A program made the position numbers and the translations under genes. The notes beneath the pieces were generated by a model. It did not search any database. It had not been told where the DNA came from and saw nothing but the letters and a program-made list of their open reading frames with translations. From NCBI RefSeq assembly GCF_011065895.1, contig NZ_JAALCR010000014.1:62001-126000 (forward strand): 64,000 nucleotides of DNA, given 5' to 3'. Below are positions 43,102 through 52,143 of this stretch, in pieces (the stretch's first letter is position 1; every line of letters begins with the position of its first letter). This DNA is from Paludisphaera rhizosphaerae (GTDB lineage: Bacteria > Planctomycetota > Planctomycetia > Isosphaerales > Isosphaeraceae).

Positions 43102-44082
43102 ATGGCGACGGATGTGAACACCAACGGGAAGCTCTCGCGCGACGCGCTCCCCGACCTGACGGCCCGGATCGTGGCGAACTACCAGGGCTGCGGATCGATC
43201 GACCACCTTGGCAACTCGCCGCTCCCCAGCTATCGCGAGATCGTCGAGATCCTCGGAGATCTGCGCGAGATTCTCTTCCCCGGCTACGGCCGTCGCCAAA
43301 ACCTGCACATGGGGAACGTCGCCTATCATGTCGGCGACCTCATTGACAGCCTCTACGATCGCCTTCGCCAGCAACTCACCCGGGCCTACCAGCACGATTG
43401 CAACGCACGCGAGCCCAAGGCCGATTCCGAGTCCCGCGCTGAGGTCTTCACGCTCCAGTTCCTGGAAAAGATCCCCGAACTCCGCGAACTGGTGGCCAGC
43501 GACGTCAAGGCGGCCTACGAGGGCGATCCGGCCGCGTCCAGCCTCGACGAGATCATCTTCTGCTATCCGGGGCTCTCTGCGATCACCGTCTACCGCCTGG
43601 CGCACGAGCTTTACAACCTGGGCGTGCCCCTGATCCCCAGGATGATGACGGAGTACGCGCACGGCAAGACGGGCATCGATATCCACCCGGGCGCGACGAT
43701 CGGTCGTGGATTCTTCATCGACCACGGCACGGGAGTCGTCGTCGGCCAGACGACCGAGATCGGCGAGGGCGTGAAGATCTACCAGGGCGTCACGCTGGGC
43801 GCCCTGAGCTTCCCTCGCGACGAGACTACTGGCGCCATCGTCCGCGGTCGCAAACGGCATCCGACCATCGAGGACGGCGTCGTCATCTACGCCAACGCCA
43901 CGATCCTCGGCGGCGAGACCGTGATCGGTCGCCAGGCCGTCATCGGCTCGTCGGCCTGGATTACCCGGAGCGTTGCGCCGGGAACGACGGTCACCATCGA
44001 GACCCCGAACCTCCGCTACCGCGAAGGGCTGGACGTCCGCCCCGACGACGCCTATCCCCAACGGCTCAACTACCAGATCTGA
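43102..44082 (+). CDS. cysE: serine O-acetyltransferase
   Basis: A 326-residue enzyme that acetylates serine with acetyl-CoA, the first step of cysteine synthesis. The helical N-terminal domain (about 1-190) is followed by the left-handed beta-helix with hexapeptide repeats: [48 protein letters not shown]. The two catalytic-site histidines are in IHPGA and DHGTG. The long form resembles EpsC-type enzymes. ATG 43102 is chosen, with aagggcgg upstream; the frame is open further back without a good ribosome site. A hypothetical gene follows 17 bases downstream. Confidence 0.93.
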   Translation: MATDVNTNGKLSRDALPDLTARIVANYQGCGSIDHLGNSPLPSYREIVEILGDLREILFPGYGRRQNLHMGNVAYHVGDLIDSLYDRLRQQLTRAYQHDCNAREPKADSESRAEVFTLQFLEKIPELRELVASDVKAAYEGDPAASSLDEIIFCYPGLSAITVYRLAHELYNLGVPLIPRMMTEYAHGKTGIDIHPGATIGRGFFIDHGTGVVVGQTTEIGEGVKIYQGVTLGALSFPRDETTGAIVRGRKRHPTIEDGVVIYANATILGGETVIGRQAVIGSSAWITRSVAPGTTVTIETPNLRYREGLDVRPDDAYPQRLNYQI

Positions 44083-44099
44083 AGCGGGTCCCCCGCGTC

Positions 44100-44672
44100 A
44101 TGTCCGATCCCGCCGTCTTCTGGGAATACTTCCAGCGGAATGCATCACCCCTGGCGGCGACGTTTCGCAAGGGCGTGGAGGAGCGGGCGTTCGCCTTGAT
44201 CGGTCGCGCCCTTCACGCGAGCGGCTTTGACGTTGGTTTCGATCTCGAACTCGATCACGACGGCACCTGCATCCTCGTCTTCTCGCCCGAGGGCGATCAT
44301 GAGGCAGGTCGGAGGATCGATGCTCTGATCGCGGCTGCCCCGGGTCTCGTCCCCGGCTGGATCGTTCATGCGAGAAAGCCGCGAAAGGGGCTGTCAGCCG
44401 CTCGCAGCCTGATCCGACGCCAGTACTGCATCGATCCTGGGGAGATGCGGTACACCCTGGCCAATGCGGTTGGTCGGCCCTTCGTTCGGATGTTCATCCC
44501 CCCCGGGACCGACCTTACGGATCAGGAGCGGGCCGGCCTCGTCAGGCTCTTCTTGTGGAACGCGGTCGGCGAGTCCGTCGTGATGGACCTCGACCTTCAG
44601 GCCGAGGCGGTTCTCGCCGATCCGCCCGACTCAGGGACGATCTCCGCCGCTGAACTGGTGGATCGCCTCTGA
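44100..44672 (+). CDS. hypothetical protein
   Basis: A 190-residue soluble protein (MSDPAVFWEYFQRNASPLAATFRKGVEERAFALIGRAL...). A helical N-terminal part is followed by strands (FDVGFDLELDHDGTCILVFSPEGDHE) and a central AARSLIRRQYCIDPGEMRYTLAN. No motif gives a function. It follows cysE by 17 bases and is convergent with the secreted Gly/His-rich gene 13 bases away. The family is unknown to me. Confidence 0.7.
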   Translation: MSDPAVFWEYFQRNASPLAATFRKGVEERAFALIGRALHASGFDVGFDLELDHDGTCILVFSPEGDHEAGRRIDALIAAAPGLVPGWIVHARKPRKGLSAARSLIRRQYCIDPGEMRYTLANAVGRPFVRMFIPPGTDLTDQERAGLVRLFLWNAVGESVVMDLDLQAEAVLADPPDSGTISAAELVDRL

Positions 44673-44685
44673 ATCGTTCAGCCGG

Positions 44686-45168
44686 TCAATGCGCGACAGG
44701 GTAATAGAAGTAGGTCCCGGTCGCCGGGTCGTAGTACAGAGGGTAGCGGTAGCCGTCGCCGGGCTCGTAGGTCTGGTTCGTCAGGTACGGGGCGGACGCT
44801 GGCTGCGAGGAGTACACGGGCGCCGACGAATAGCCGCTGGAGTAATAGGTCGGCGAATACCCCGAACCGTATCCGTACCCGTAACCGTTGCCATAGAGCC
44901 CATATCCCAGGAAGCCCAGTCCACCGAAGCCTCCGTAATATCCGCCCCCATAATAGCCGCCGTGATGGACGTAACCGCCGCCGCCGTGATGGACGTAACC
45001 GCCCCCTCCCATGTGCCCGCCACTCATATGGCCGCCGCCGCCATGGCCGCCGCCGCCATGGCCGCCCCCGCCGCCGCCATGACCGGCGAAGGCTGGTGTG
45101 ATTGAGCATGCAAGAGCCAGGATCGTCGCCGCTGCCGCCTTGGTTGTGAGTCGAGTCGGGAATTGCAT
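44686..45168 (-). CDS. secreted Gly/His/Tyr-rich protein
   Basis: A 160-residue protein with a signal peptide (1-27, ending TPAFA). Then follows a Gly/His stretch (GHGGGGGGHGGGGH..., GGGYVHHGGGG) and a Tyr/Gly/Ser-rich part (YGYGYGSGYSPTYYSSGYS). The C-terminus is a compact motif, YRYPLYYDPATGTYFYYPVAH. The composition suggests an extracellular or envelope protein, and His clusters could bind metal ions, which is an inference. ATG 45168 is used, with ggga at the ribosome site position; an upstream ATG at 45246 is less likely. Confidence 0.8.
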   Translation of the reverse strand: MQFPTRLTTKAAAATILALACSITPAFAGHGGGGGGHGGGGHGGGGHMSGGHMGGGGYVHHGGGGYVHHGGYYGGGYYGGFGGLGFLGYGLYGNGYGYGYGSGYSPTYYSSGYSSAPVYSSQPASAPYLTNQTYEPGDGYRYPLYYDPATGTYFYYPVAH

Positions 45169-45291
45169 CGCTGTTCTCCCATCTCGTGGAAGGTACGTGT
45201 CGAGGGGGTCGACGCGAGGTCGACCAGCCCTTCTCACAACCATCACTACGCATGTCGAGTTCGGTGAGGTCGCGACGAGATGAGAGTTTTT

Positions 45292-46086
45292 TCAGAAATT
45301 GGCGCGGGTCGCAAAGACGAGCCAGCCGCCGGCGCGGAGGCTGGGAAATCGGCGGGGGTTGGGGATGGGGGCGGCGGTGACCTCGTCGAGCGGGATCACC
45401 TCGTCGATGCGGAAGCCTGCGCGGGTGAGTTCCCGCTTCAGCTCGCGCCAGCGGTAGAGGTGCACCTCCATTCCAGGGATGCCGCGATAGGTCATTCGGC
45501 GATCGCCGAACTCCTCCGAACCTCGGAACAGCCGGGGAAGCTGGCGAAAGAGCCAGCGACGCCCCTGGGGGTCTCTCAGGTTGAGCCAGATGTTGTGGGC
45601 GTGCAGCGCCAGTCGGCCGCCGGGTTTGAGGACCCTCGCCGTTTCCGCGAGCGCCTGCCGCCGGGCGTCGCGGCCTCGGATCATCCCCAGCGTGCTGAAC
45701 ATTGATGTCGCGTAGTCGAAGGTTTCCGAGGGGAGGCAGCCTAGATTGCAGAGGTTGGCCTGCACGGTCAGCAATCGCGTTCCGGCGTCCTCCGCCTTGC
45801 GACTCACGACGTCCAGCATCGGCCGTGCCAGGTCGATCGCCACGACGTCGAAGCCGCGGCTTGCGGAGCGGATCGCGTGCCGACCCGCTCCACAGCCCAG
45901 ATCCACAAGCCGCCCAGGAGGACGGAACCGGTCGTCGAGGGCCTCCGCGTCGGCCTCGAAAAGAGGATGCCCGGCGAAGTAGGCGTCCTCCTCGGCGGCG
46001 AGTCGGGGGGTGTTGAAGTACTCCCACAAGGACGTGTTGACGCCTTGAGGGAGCCGCCAGGCGGGCGGAGGCCGTCTTCCACTCAT
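45292..46086 (-). CDS. SAM-dependent methyltransferase
   Basis: A 264-residue class I methyltransferase. [13 protein letters not shown] (motif I, SAM-binding glycine loop) is followed by [14 protein letters not shown] (motif II), [14 protein letters not shown] (motif III) and [13 protein letters not shown]. The substrate is unknown. Its ATG overlaps the stop of the upstream GH13 gene (ATGA), so the two are translated in tandem. Confidence 0.88.
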   Translation of the reverse strand: MSGRRPPPAWRLPQGVNTSLWEYFNTPRLAAEEDAYFAGHPLFEADAEALDDRFRPPGRLVDLGCGAGRHAIRSASRGFDVVAIDLARPMLDVVSRKAEDAGTRLLTVQANLCNLGCLPSETFDYATSMFSTLGMIRGRDARRQALAETARVLKPGGRLALHAHNIWLNLRDPQGRRWLFRQLPRLFRGSEEFGDRRMTYRGIPGMEVHLYRWRELKRELTRAGFRIDEVIPLDEVTAAPIPNPRRFPSLRAGGWLVFATRANF

Positions 46087-47546
46087 GAGGATGCCAGCAC
46101 CTTGCCGGAGCGTGGCGGTAGTTCCAGGCCGCGGATGCAACCCGCGTCGACGCGGACTTTCTGATGCGACCACGGATCGGCCAACTCGGCGCCGTCGGCG
46201 GCCTGGTCGTGAACGGGGAGGTCGAGCCGCTGAGTCGAGTCACCCGCGTTGAACGCAACCAGAACGACCTCGTCGCCCAACTTGCGGGCGTGAGCGAAGA
46301 CGTCGCCGATCGCGTGGAGGACTCGGAACGAACCCCGTCGCAGGGCAGGGCGGGCGTGCCGGAGCGCGGTTAGACGCTGGATCTCGTGGAGCAGGTCGAG
46401 ATCCCAGGCGGAACGATCGTGCCAGGGGAAGGCCCCTCGGTTGGCTGGGTCGTGAGCGCCTTGCATCCCGATCTCGTCGCCGTAGTAGATCGACGGGGCA
46501 CCGGGGTAGGTCATCTGGAACAGGGTCGCCAGACGGAGGGCGGAAAAATCACCCTTCGCCAGACTGACGAACCGCGCGGTGTCGTGGCTCCCTAGCAGGT
46601 TGAGCATCACGGCGTTGGTTTCGGGAGCGTAGAGGCTCAGGAGGCGCTCGATCGACCTCGCAAACGACTCGGCGCCGGGTTCCGGAGTTGGGTGAAGGCT
46701 CGTTTTTTGAAGCTCCGCCATTTCGACCTCTCCCCGGGAGAAGAAGGCGAGGCAGGCGCGGGTGAAGTGGTAGTTCATCACGGCGTCCCACATGTCGCCG
46801 CGGAGCCAGTGCTGAGAGTCGGTCCAGACCTCGCCGACGATGTAAGCCTCGGGGTTCGCCGCGCGGACTCGGCGGCGGAACTCTCGCCAGAACTCGTCGT
46901 CGTCGATCTCGTTAGCGACGTCCAGCCGCCAGCCGTCGATGCCGAAATCGATCCAGCGGACGGCCACGTTCAACAGGTATTCACGGACTTCCGGGTTGCG
47001 AATGTTGAACTTGGGAAGGGCCGGCAGATTCCACCAGGCCTCGTAGTTCGGGGCGACGTCAAGGTGATAGGCGTTGACTGGAAAGCCGCTGACCTTGAAC
47101 CAGTCGAGGTAAGCCGAGTCCGGGCCGTTTTCCAGGATGTCGTGAAACTGAAAGAACCCACGGCTGGCGTGGTTGAAGACTCCGTCGAGGACCACGCGCA
47201 TACCTCGAGCGTGGGCGGCGTCCAGCAGCCGCCGGAGCGCGGCGTCGCCCCCGAGCATGGGGTCGACCTTCTCGTAGTCGTGCGTGTGATAGCGGTGGTT
47301 TGAGGCCGACTGGAAGACGGGCGTGAAGTAGACGGCGTTGGCGCCGAGCTCCTGGATGTAATCGAGATGCTCGGCCACGCCGGCGAGATCGCCCCCCTGG
47401 TATCCATTGTAGGTCGGCGCGGTTCCCCACTCGTCGAGGTTTTGCGGTTTGGGGACGCTCAGGCTGCGCGCAAAACGGTCGGGGAAGATCTGGTAGAAGA
47501 CGGCGTCTCGCACCCACTCCGGCGTGTCAGGTCTCTCAATCGTCAC
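46083..47546 (-). CDS. alpha-amylase family (GH13) glycoside hydrolase
   Basis: A 487-residue cytoplasmic-type GH13 enzyme with a GTG start and no signal peptide. The four family regions are intact: DGVFNHA (121-127), GWRLDVANE with nucleophile Asp209, IVGEVW with acid/base Glu239, and LLGSHDTAR with Asp322. The neopullulanase/cyclomaltodextrinase-like layout ([13 protein letters not shown] at the start) fits hydrolysis of alpha-1,4-glucans or maltooligosaccharides. A C-terminal beta-domain follows. It is the first gene of a pair with the methyltransferase. Confidence 0.93.
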   Translation of the reverse strand: MTIERPDTPEWVRDAVFYQIFPDRFARSLSVPKPQNLDEWGTAPTYNGYQGGDLAGVAEHLDYIQELGANAVYFTPVFQSASNHRYHTHDYEKVDPMLGGDAALRRLLDAAHARGMRVVLDGVFNHASRGFFQFHDILENGPDSAYLDWFKVSGFPVNAYHLDVAPNYEAWWNLPALPKFNIRNPEVREYLLNVAVRWIDFGIDGWRLDVANEIDDDEFWREFRRRVRAANPEAYIVGEVWTDSQHWLRGDMWDAVMNYHFTRACLAFFSRGEVEMAELQKTSLHPTPEPGAESFARSIERLLSLYAPETNAVMLNLLGSHDTARFVSLAKGDFSALRLATLFQMTYPGAPSIYYGDEIGMQGAHDPANRGAFPWHDRSAWDLDLLHEIQRLTALRHARPALRRGSFRVLHAIGDVFAHARKLGDEVVLVAFNAGDSTQRLDLPVHDQAADGAELADPWSHQKVRVDAGCIRGLELPPRSGKVLASS

Positions 47547-47606
47547 AAGGCTCTCCAGGGTCTTCGATTCCGGCGGACGACATTTCGAGACCCCGATTTT
47601 ACCAGA

Positions 47607-49937
47607 TCAGCCGGCCGGGATCTTCACCCAGTACATCTGGCCGCGGTCGCCTCGGATTCGCAGGTCTTCAAGCATCGGTTTGAGTTCGAGTTTCGGCTGG
47701 CCCTTGTAGATGGGCTTCCGATTGATCCGAACGTCAAGCTTCCGCTTGAAGTCGACCGTCTTGGGGGAGAGCCAGAGATCCAGCTTGTCGATGCCGCTGA
47801 CAGTGACGTCGACGAGGTTGCCGAGATTGCTGGTCTTCACCTTGATTGAGGCAGGATTGAGGTTTCGACCCAGTGGTTCGACGGCCTCCGGGGCGGTGGT
47901 GCGGCCTTCCGTGAAGCTCTTGATCACAACCCCGTGACGACGGTCGTCGCACGTTCGGGACATGTACGCGTCGAAAGACATCGGGAAGGGCTCGCGACGA
48001 CGAGGGGCCATCCAGTCGAAGAAGGCGGGGATCTCCTCGGGGAACTCCTCGAGCCCACGGCGGCTCATCTCCATATACGTTACGTCCCAAACCTTCAAGA
48101 TCATCGGCTTGACGTAGCCTTCGTAGATCACTTCCTCCGAGGCCGGGGCCAGGCTGCCGATGACGAACAGCAGGGGGAGCCTCTCGTGCTGGGCCAGGCT
48201 GCGGGGGACGTACTTGGCGGGGAAGCCGGAGACCGCGACGACGCCCGCGAACAGGTCTGGATGCCCGAGGCCCAGATCCCAGGCCATGTTGCCGCCGGCA
48301 AGCTGACCTGCGAGAAAGACCCGGTCGGCGTCGATCGCGTATCGTCGGCGGGCGTCTCGGAGAGCCAACTCGACAGCCGCGTGTTCGCTGGCGGTGTAAT
48401 GGTATTCCGTGTCGCTGTTCCCGGCGCGATACTCGGGGGCGATGAGAACGTAGCCGCGTTTGGCGGCTTCGTCCTTCCACTCGTCGACGACCGCCTGGGG
48501 GCCGTTCCCGGAGTGCAGCACCACGACCGCCGGATAGCTTCGCAGCGGGTGGTATTCCGGCGGCAGGTTGATCAGGTAGGTCGTGGGGACGGGATCGTCG
48601 GAGTCGACGACGTTCTTGAGCGTCCCCCGTTCGGATTCGTCGGAAGCCTTTCGTTGAGGGGGCGGCATGAGACGGCAGAGCCGTTCCGCCGCTTCGAGCT
48701 TCCCGAAGCCCGGGGCCTCGGGCGTTTGCCCGGCCCACTCGAACTCGTCGAGCTTGGCCAGAATATCCTCGCGAACCGCGTCGGAATCGGAATTCAGGTA
48801 TGAAGCGATGAGGTCTCGCGCCTTCCAGAGCGAGTCGGCCTGGGAGAGGTCGGACACGGCTCCTTCGAGGCCCGCGACGTACCCCGACATGGCCAGCGCG
48901 AACTGGGCCTCGTCGCCGGCCGATGATTCGGCCCTGGCCTTGCGCCAGGCGGCGAGGCGGTCGCGGACAGCGTCGGGAGCTTCGGCGAGACCTTTCTGAA
49001 CCTCGGCCAGGCGCGACTTCCAGGCGGCGTGCACGGTGGGCGAGAGCTTCAACTCCAGTCGCCGAAGGTCGCTGCTGGCGGCGTCGTCGGCCTGCTGCTG
49101 GTCGGAATCTCGGCGCATGAGATCGCGAACTTCGACCTGGATCTCGGTCGGGACCCCCGGCTCGTCGAACGTCTTCATCAACTCGGCTGCGGCCTTGAAC
49201 TGCTGCGCGCGACGGAGAGCGTCGACGTCCGACCGCCGCTGAGTGGCCTCGGCCTGAAGGATGAAATCGCGGGCGCTCCCGGCTCGTTCGCTGAGGTCGC
49301 TGTTGGGGAAGTCCTTGATCAACTCGTCGAGTTCCGACTTGGCCTCGGCGTACCATCCGGCGCCGATCAGGTAGCGGACGACCCGTTCACGCTCGTTCTG
49401 GTTCTCCTGCTGGACCTTGTGGAGCAGGCTCATGATCACCGAGCGCGGGATGGCCCGCAGCGACGCCTGCCCCTGCCAGAACTCATCGACTCCGCGGAAG
49501 CGGACGATGTGTGGCCCGATCTCGTTGATCGCCTGCTGCATGACGATCGGCTTGCTGGAGCGTCCGTAATACTGGAATCGTCGTCGTCCTTTTTCGTCCC
49601 AGGGCTCGGCTGCGACGCTGACGACCTCCTTGGGCATCAGGCCGCCGTGCTTCTCCAGCGGCTGAACCAGTGAGAACTTCTCGCCCGTTCGCAGGACGTT
49701 GTCGGGGATGATCCGCTCGACCTTCGAGTCCCGCACGACGATTTTACGGGTGCCGTCCCAGAGATAGAGCAGCGTGTTGTCTTTCTCGGGCGTCGTCACC
49801 GTCCGGTAGGACATGCCGTTCTTCATGATGACGGTGTCGCCGCGGCTGGCGACTGTGTTGGTCAAGGCGGCGGCCAGGAAGGACGCGCCGGCGAGGACCG
49901 CGCGGAGGCGTCCTCTGTTCGTCGAGTCGTACAGCAA
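47607..49937 (-). CDS. large secreted protein with C-terminal alpha/beta-hydrolase-like domain
   Basis: A 776-residue protein with a TTG start (ggagg upstream) and a signal-like segment (about 10-33). The middle (about 90-430) is helical with TPR-like repeats (AEAKSELDELIKDFPNSDLSERAGSARDFIL). From about 450 a hydrolase-type domain begins: TTYLINLPPEYHPLRSYPAVVVLHSGNGPQA, then GYVLIAPEYRAGN. The nucleophile elbow reads VFLAGQLAGGNMAWDLG, with Leu546 where Ser is expected in GxSxG. The domain is therefore probably inactive as a serine hydrolase or has a different role. Confidence 0.8.
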   Translation of the reverse strand: MLYDSTNRGRLRAVLAGASFLAAALTNTVASRGDTVIMKNGMSYRTVTTPEKDNTLLYLWDGTRKIVVRDSKVERIIPDNVLRTGEKFSLVQPLEKHGGLMPKEVVSVAAEPWDEKGRRRFQYYGRSSKPIVMQQAINEIGPHIVRFRGVDEFWQGQASLRAIPRSVIMSLLHKVQQENQNERERVVRYLIGAGWYAEAKSELDELIKDFPNSDLSERAGSARDFILQAEATQRRSDVDALRRAQQFKAAAELMKTFDEPGVPTEIQVEVRDLMRRDSDQQQADDAASSDLRRLELKLSPTVHAAWKSRLAEVQKGLAEAPDAVRDRLAAWRKARAESSAGDEAQFALAMSGYVAGLEGAVSDLSQADSLWKARDLIASYLNSDSDAVREDILAKLDEFEWAGQTPEAPGFGKLEAAERLCRLMPPPQRKASDESERGTLKNVVDSDDPVPTTYLINLPPEYHPLRSYPAVVVLHSGNGPQAVVDEWKDEAAKRGYVLIAPEYRAGNSDTEYHYTASEHAAVELALRDARRRYAIDADRVFLAGQLAGGNMAWDLGLGHPDLFAGVVAVSGFPAKYVPRSLAQHERLPLLFVIGSLAPASEEVIYEGYVKPMILKVWDVTYMEMSRRGLEEFPEEIPAFFDWMAPRRREPFPMSFDAYMSRTCDDRRHGVVIKSFTEGRTTAPEAVEPLGRNLNPASIKVKTSNLGNLVDVTVSGIDKLDLWLSPKTVDFKRKLDVRINRKPIYKGQPKLELKPMLEDLRIRGDRGQMYWVKIPAG

Positions 49938-50220
49938 GGGCCGCAGCCTCCCTGAGTCGAGCCTTTGGGACCGAAATCATCCGCCGCTCGGCGCGCTCCA
50001 TCGCCCCAATCCTATCCCCCGGACCGCGAATGCGCCGGGAACGCGGTCGGCGCGGAGGGAGGGTTGCGCGCGAATCCCCGTTCGCGACGATTATACAGAC
50101 GTCGTCGACGAGCCGGTTATTCTTCCGGGGATTGGCGACCCGTGGACCGTCCGCGTAGGCTGGACGGAGAACCTCTCCCCGACGACGACCTTTCGACCGA
50201 CGCGACGAGGCGTGCGATTC
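49938..50220. other. divergent intergenic region
   Basis: This 283-base gap lies between the minus-strand hydrolase-like gene and the plus-strand zinc-ribbon gene. No promoter consensus or RNA is recognised. Confidence 0.35.
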
Positions 50221-50634
50221 ATGTCCGACCAGCCGATCAAGTTCCGCTGCTATCGATGCGGCAAGCTCCTCGGAGCGCCCTCCCGCCGCGCAGGATCAAC
50301 GACAGCCTGCCCCCAGTGCCGGGCGGAGATCCAGGTCCCTGAACCAACGCAGGGCGAACCCGAACCGCCGGAGCAGCCGTTCCTGGTTCCCGATGAACCG
50401 GGCGTCGTTCCCGAGTTCGCCGCGATCGTTGGCGCCGCGACTCCCGACGTCTCGGCTATCCCTCCAATCCGCTACGATGTGCCCTCCATCCGCCCGACCG
50501 AAACCGCCGCGCCACGCGCTCAGGACGTCGTCCTTCCGCCGGCCGTCGTCCTCGCCTGGTCGATGCTCGTCCTCGCCGCGATCCCCCTGGCGTTCATCGC
50601 GGGCCTTCTCGTGGGACACTTCCTCTGGAAGTGA
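50221..50634 (+). CDS. zinc-ribbon protein with C-terminal membrane helix
   Basis: A 137-residue protein. The N-terminus IKFRCYRCGKLLGAPSRRAGSTTACPQCRAEI has the CxxC...CxxC zinc-ribbon pattern common in planctomycete proteins. A Pro/Glu-rich linker leads to a single membrane helix at about 112-136 (VVLAWSMLVLAAIPLAFIAGLLVGHFLW). It is likely a cytoplasmic zinc ribbon anchored in the membrane. The partner is unknown. ATG 50221 is used. It is the last chromosomal gene before the tRNA-Asn half. Confidence 0.75.
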   Translation: MSDQPIKFRCYRCGKLLGAPSRRAGSTTACPQCRAEIQVPEPTQGEPEPPEQPFLVPDEPGVVPEFAAIVGAATPDVSAIPPIRYDVPSIRPTETAAPRAQDVVLPPAVVLAWSMLVLAAIPLAFIAGLLVGHFLWK

Positions 50635-50744
50635 AGAAGCGTGTGCTCGAGCGCACGACCGACGGGCGGCCACATTGGGTCGTCGGGGCAGCCGATCGGT
50701 TTCGTTGGACGTCCGGAGCGGACGCCGGGAATGGTAATAACGCC

Positions 50745-50768
50745 GAAAGCCGCCCGGAGGCGGCTTTC
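50745..50768 (-). terminator. stem-loop next to tRNA-Asn remnant
   Basis: A perfect 10-bp stem (gaaagccgcc at 50745-50754, ggcggctttc at 50759-50768) has a 4-base loop. On the minus strand it lies directly after the tRNA 3' end, so it is likely the terminator of the original tRNA-Asn gene. A T-rich tail is weak. Confidence 0.65.
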
Positions 50769-50776
50769 AGCGGAAG

Positions 50777-50816
50777 TGACCGGGCTGGGACTCGAACCCA
50801 GGACCAACGGATTAAC
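50777..50816 (-). tRNA. 3' half of tRNA-Asn(GTT), probable element attachment site
   Basis: Read on the minus strand, this 40-base segment is the tRNA from anticodon position 34 to the discriminator: GTT AA anticodon loop (50816-50812), 3' anticodon strand TCCGT, variable TGGTC, T-arm CTGGG TTCGAGT CCCAG (50801-50785), acceptor strand CCCGGTC (50784-50778) and A73 (50777). The bases before the anticodon (...GTAA) do not form the 5' half. An exact break at the anticodon loop is characteristic of integration within a tRNA gene. The chromosome lies on the 3' side, so the intact tRNA should sit at the far end of the element, outside the window. Confidence 0.8.
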
Positions 50817-50907
50817 TTACCTCATGGCGATCGCCCTAACGTTCTGAAAAGACGTAGGTTGTGGATAAAGCAGGGGCCGGTTGCCGCGCATTTGCCGCAC
50901 GGCGACG

Positions 50908-51008
50908 ACTCTAGGCTTTCCAGGTTGATGAACGCGTGGCCCCAACTACCAGAAGCCGTCAAGACTGGGATCTTGGCGATGGTGGAAGCATGCAAGTTGT
51001 CAGCTTAG
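50908..51008 (+). pseudogene. possible C-terminal remnant of a tyrosine recombinase
   Basis: The frame ending at TAG 51006-51008 reads LSRLMNAWPQLPEAVKTGILAMVEACK at its end, which resembles the tail of planctomycete-type integrases (an AWPxLPxxIxxxIL pattern, from memory). Upstream the frame runs through the tRNA half, so no full gene is present. Its place right next to the attachment site supports a degraded integrase. Confidence 0.35.
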
Positions 51009-51648
51009 GGGATTTCTTGTTGTCTATGGAAATATAGGAATTGAAATCACATTTCTGTCTCTCGCCATCACCTCCCTGGCCCTATACACGCTGACGGGGC
51101 CTCAAAACCTTCAAAACCCTCGAAACCTCGGGTTCTAAGACTCAAATGGCTTTCGTGTAAAGACTTGCGTTGACCCATAAGCGGTCGTCGATTCTCCTCA
51201 AAACTCCTTCAAAACCCCTGGGCGTCCCCTCAAAACCCCCTCGAAGCTCCGAGCGGTCGACTCGGATCCCGTCCCAGCGAGCGTTAAATCAGCACGCCAA
51301 ACCCGCACTCTGACGCAATTCGTCAGGACGTCGACCGTCGCTTGGTTTCGTGGTGTCCTCTACGCCGCGTCGTCTGATTCCCATCCGCCCACGATCCCGT
51401 CGGCCGTTTGCAAATCAGCATGCGAAAGCCGCCGGCACGGTTCGCCTAGCAGGACGCATCAGCCGCCAGCTAGGCGGCGGCCCGGCCCAACCGGCGTTCA
51501 TTTTTCCGCCGCACGGAAAATGACACGGTCTGGCATCTCATGTCACATATAGTCATTTTGACGCGTTTTTGTATCGCGGGTATCATCGATCCAGTACGCG
51601 GCGTGCGTCGCTGATAAACGCCAGTACGAGGTTGTCGAGGCCCTGCCC
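51009..51648. other. noncoding region at element boundary
   Basis: About 640 bases without a gene I can support. It holds the iterated 9-mers at 51101-51248 and a pair of 21-base repeats (51286-51306 and 51412-51432, three mismatches). It also holds a small stem-loop gccgcc/ggcggc at 51462-51478 and another stem-loop, ttttccg/cggaaaa, at 51502-51520. Confidence 0.5.
51101..51248 (+). repeat. iterated 9-mers of ctcaaaacc type
   Basis: Seven copies of a 9-base unit: ctcaaaacc (51101-51109), ttcaaaacc (51110-51118), ctcgaaacc (51119-51127), then ctcaaaact (51197-51205), ttcaaaacc (51208-51216), ctcaaaacc (51229-51237) and ctcgaagct (51240-51248). The first three are directly tandem. The two clusters have the same order of variants. 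They could be protein-binding iterons or integrase arm sites. Confidence 0.65.
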
Positions 51649-52143
51649 ATGGCGACGACGTCGAGCCGACCCCCGATGCCCGCGACTTGCTGCATGGTCC
51701 TGGAGATCAAGCGGTTGGTGACGCTCGGCGTGCTCGACGGCGGCGTGGGGACCATCTCGAATGTCCTGGCGTTTACTGACGGCGGCGCGGCCACGAAGTG
51801 CATCGAGGCGCCGTTCCGGCTCGTGAAGTCGCGCGAAACGGCGATCCTGACTATCGCGGGGCGACACGTCCCGCTGTCCTCGTGGCCGATGAAGTCGGGC
51901 CGCCGCTTCTGGCAGGCCGCATGCCCGGAATGCGGCCGCTCCGTCCGCAAGCTCTGGACGCCCAAGGGCCGTTCGGAATGGGCGTGCCGCTGGTGCCATC
52001 GGATCATCCGCCCGGGGCGTTCCAGGGCGCTCGACAGGAAGGTCGACGCGTGGGACGACTGGGCCATCCGCGACTGGGCCGAGCGGCGGCTCGCCGAGTT
52101 GGAGAAGGATCGCGAGGCCGACTTCGCCGGAGACCTCCCGTGA
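51649..52143 (+). CDS. zinc-ribbon protein of the integrated element
   Basis: A 164-residue protein. An N-terminal part (MVLEIKRLVTLGVLDGGVGTISNVLAF, then ETAILTIAGRHVPLSSWPM) is followed by a zinc ribbon, CPECGRSVRKLWTPKGRSEWACRWCHRIIR, with the CxxC...CxxC pattern. The C-terminus is basic and acidic helical (RRLAELEKDREADF). It is probably a small nucleic-acid or protein-binding factor of the element. The start is uncertain. Its stop overlaps the next start (GTGA). Confidence 0.65.
   Translation: MATTSSRPPMPATCCMVLEIKRLVTLGVLDGGVGTISNVLAFTDGGAATKCIEAPFRLVKSRETAILTIAGRHVPLSSWPMKSGRRFWQAACPECGRSVRKLWTPKGRSEWACRWCHRIIRPGRSRALDRKVDAWDDWAIRDWAERRLAELEKDREADFAGDLP

Noticed and set aside
50631-51008. 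A 125-codon plus-strand frame crossing the tRNA half
   Set aside because: Its central peptide (GTRTQDQRIN) is the well-known artefact of translating a tRNA gene; only the last 33 codons resemble a protein and are listed separately.
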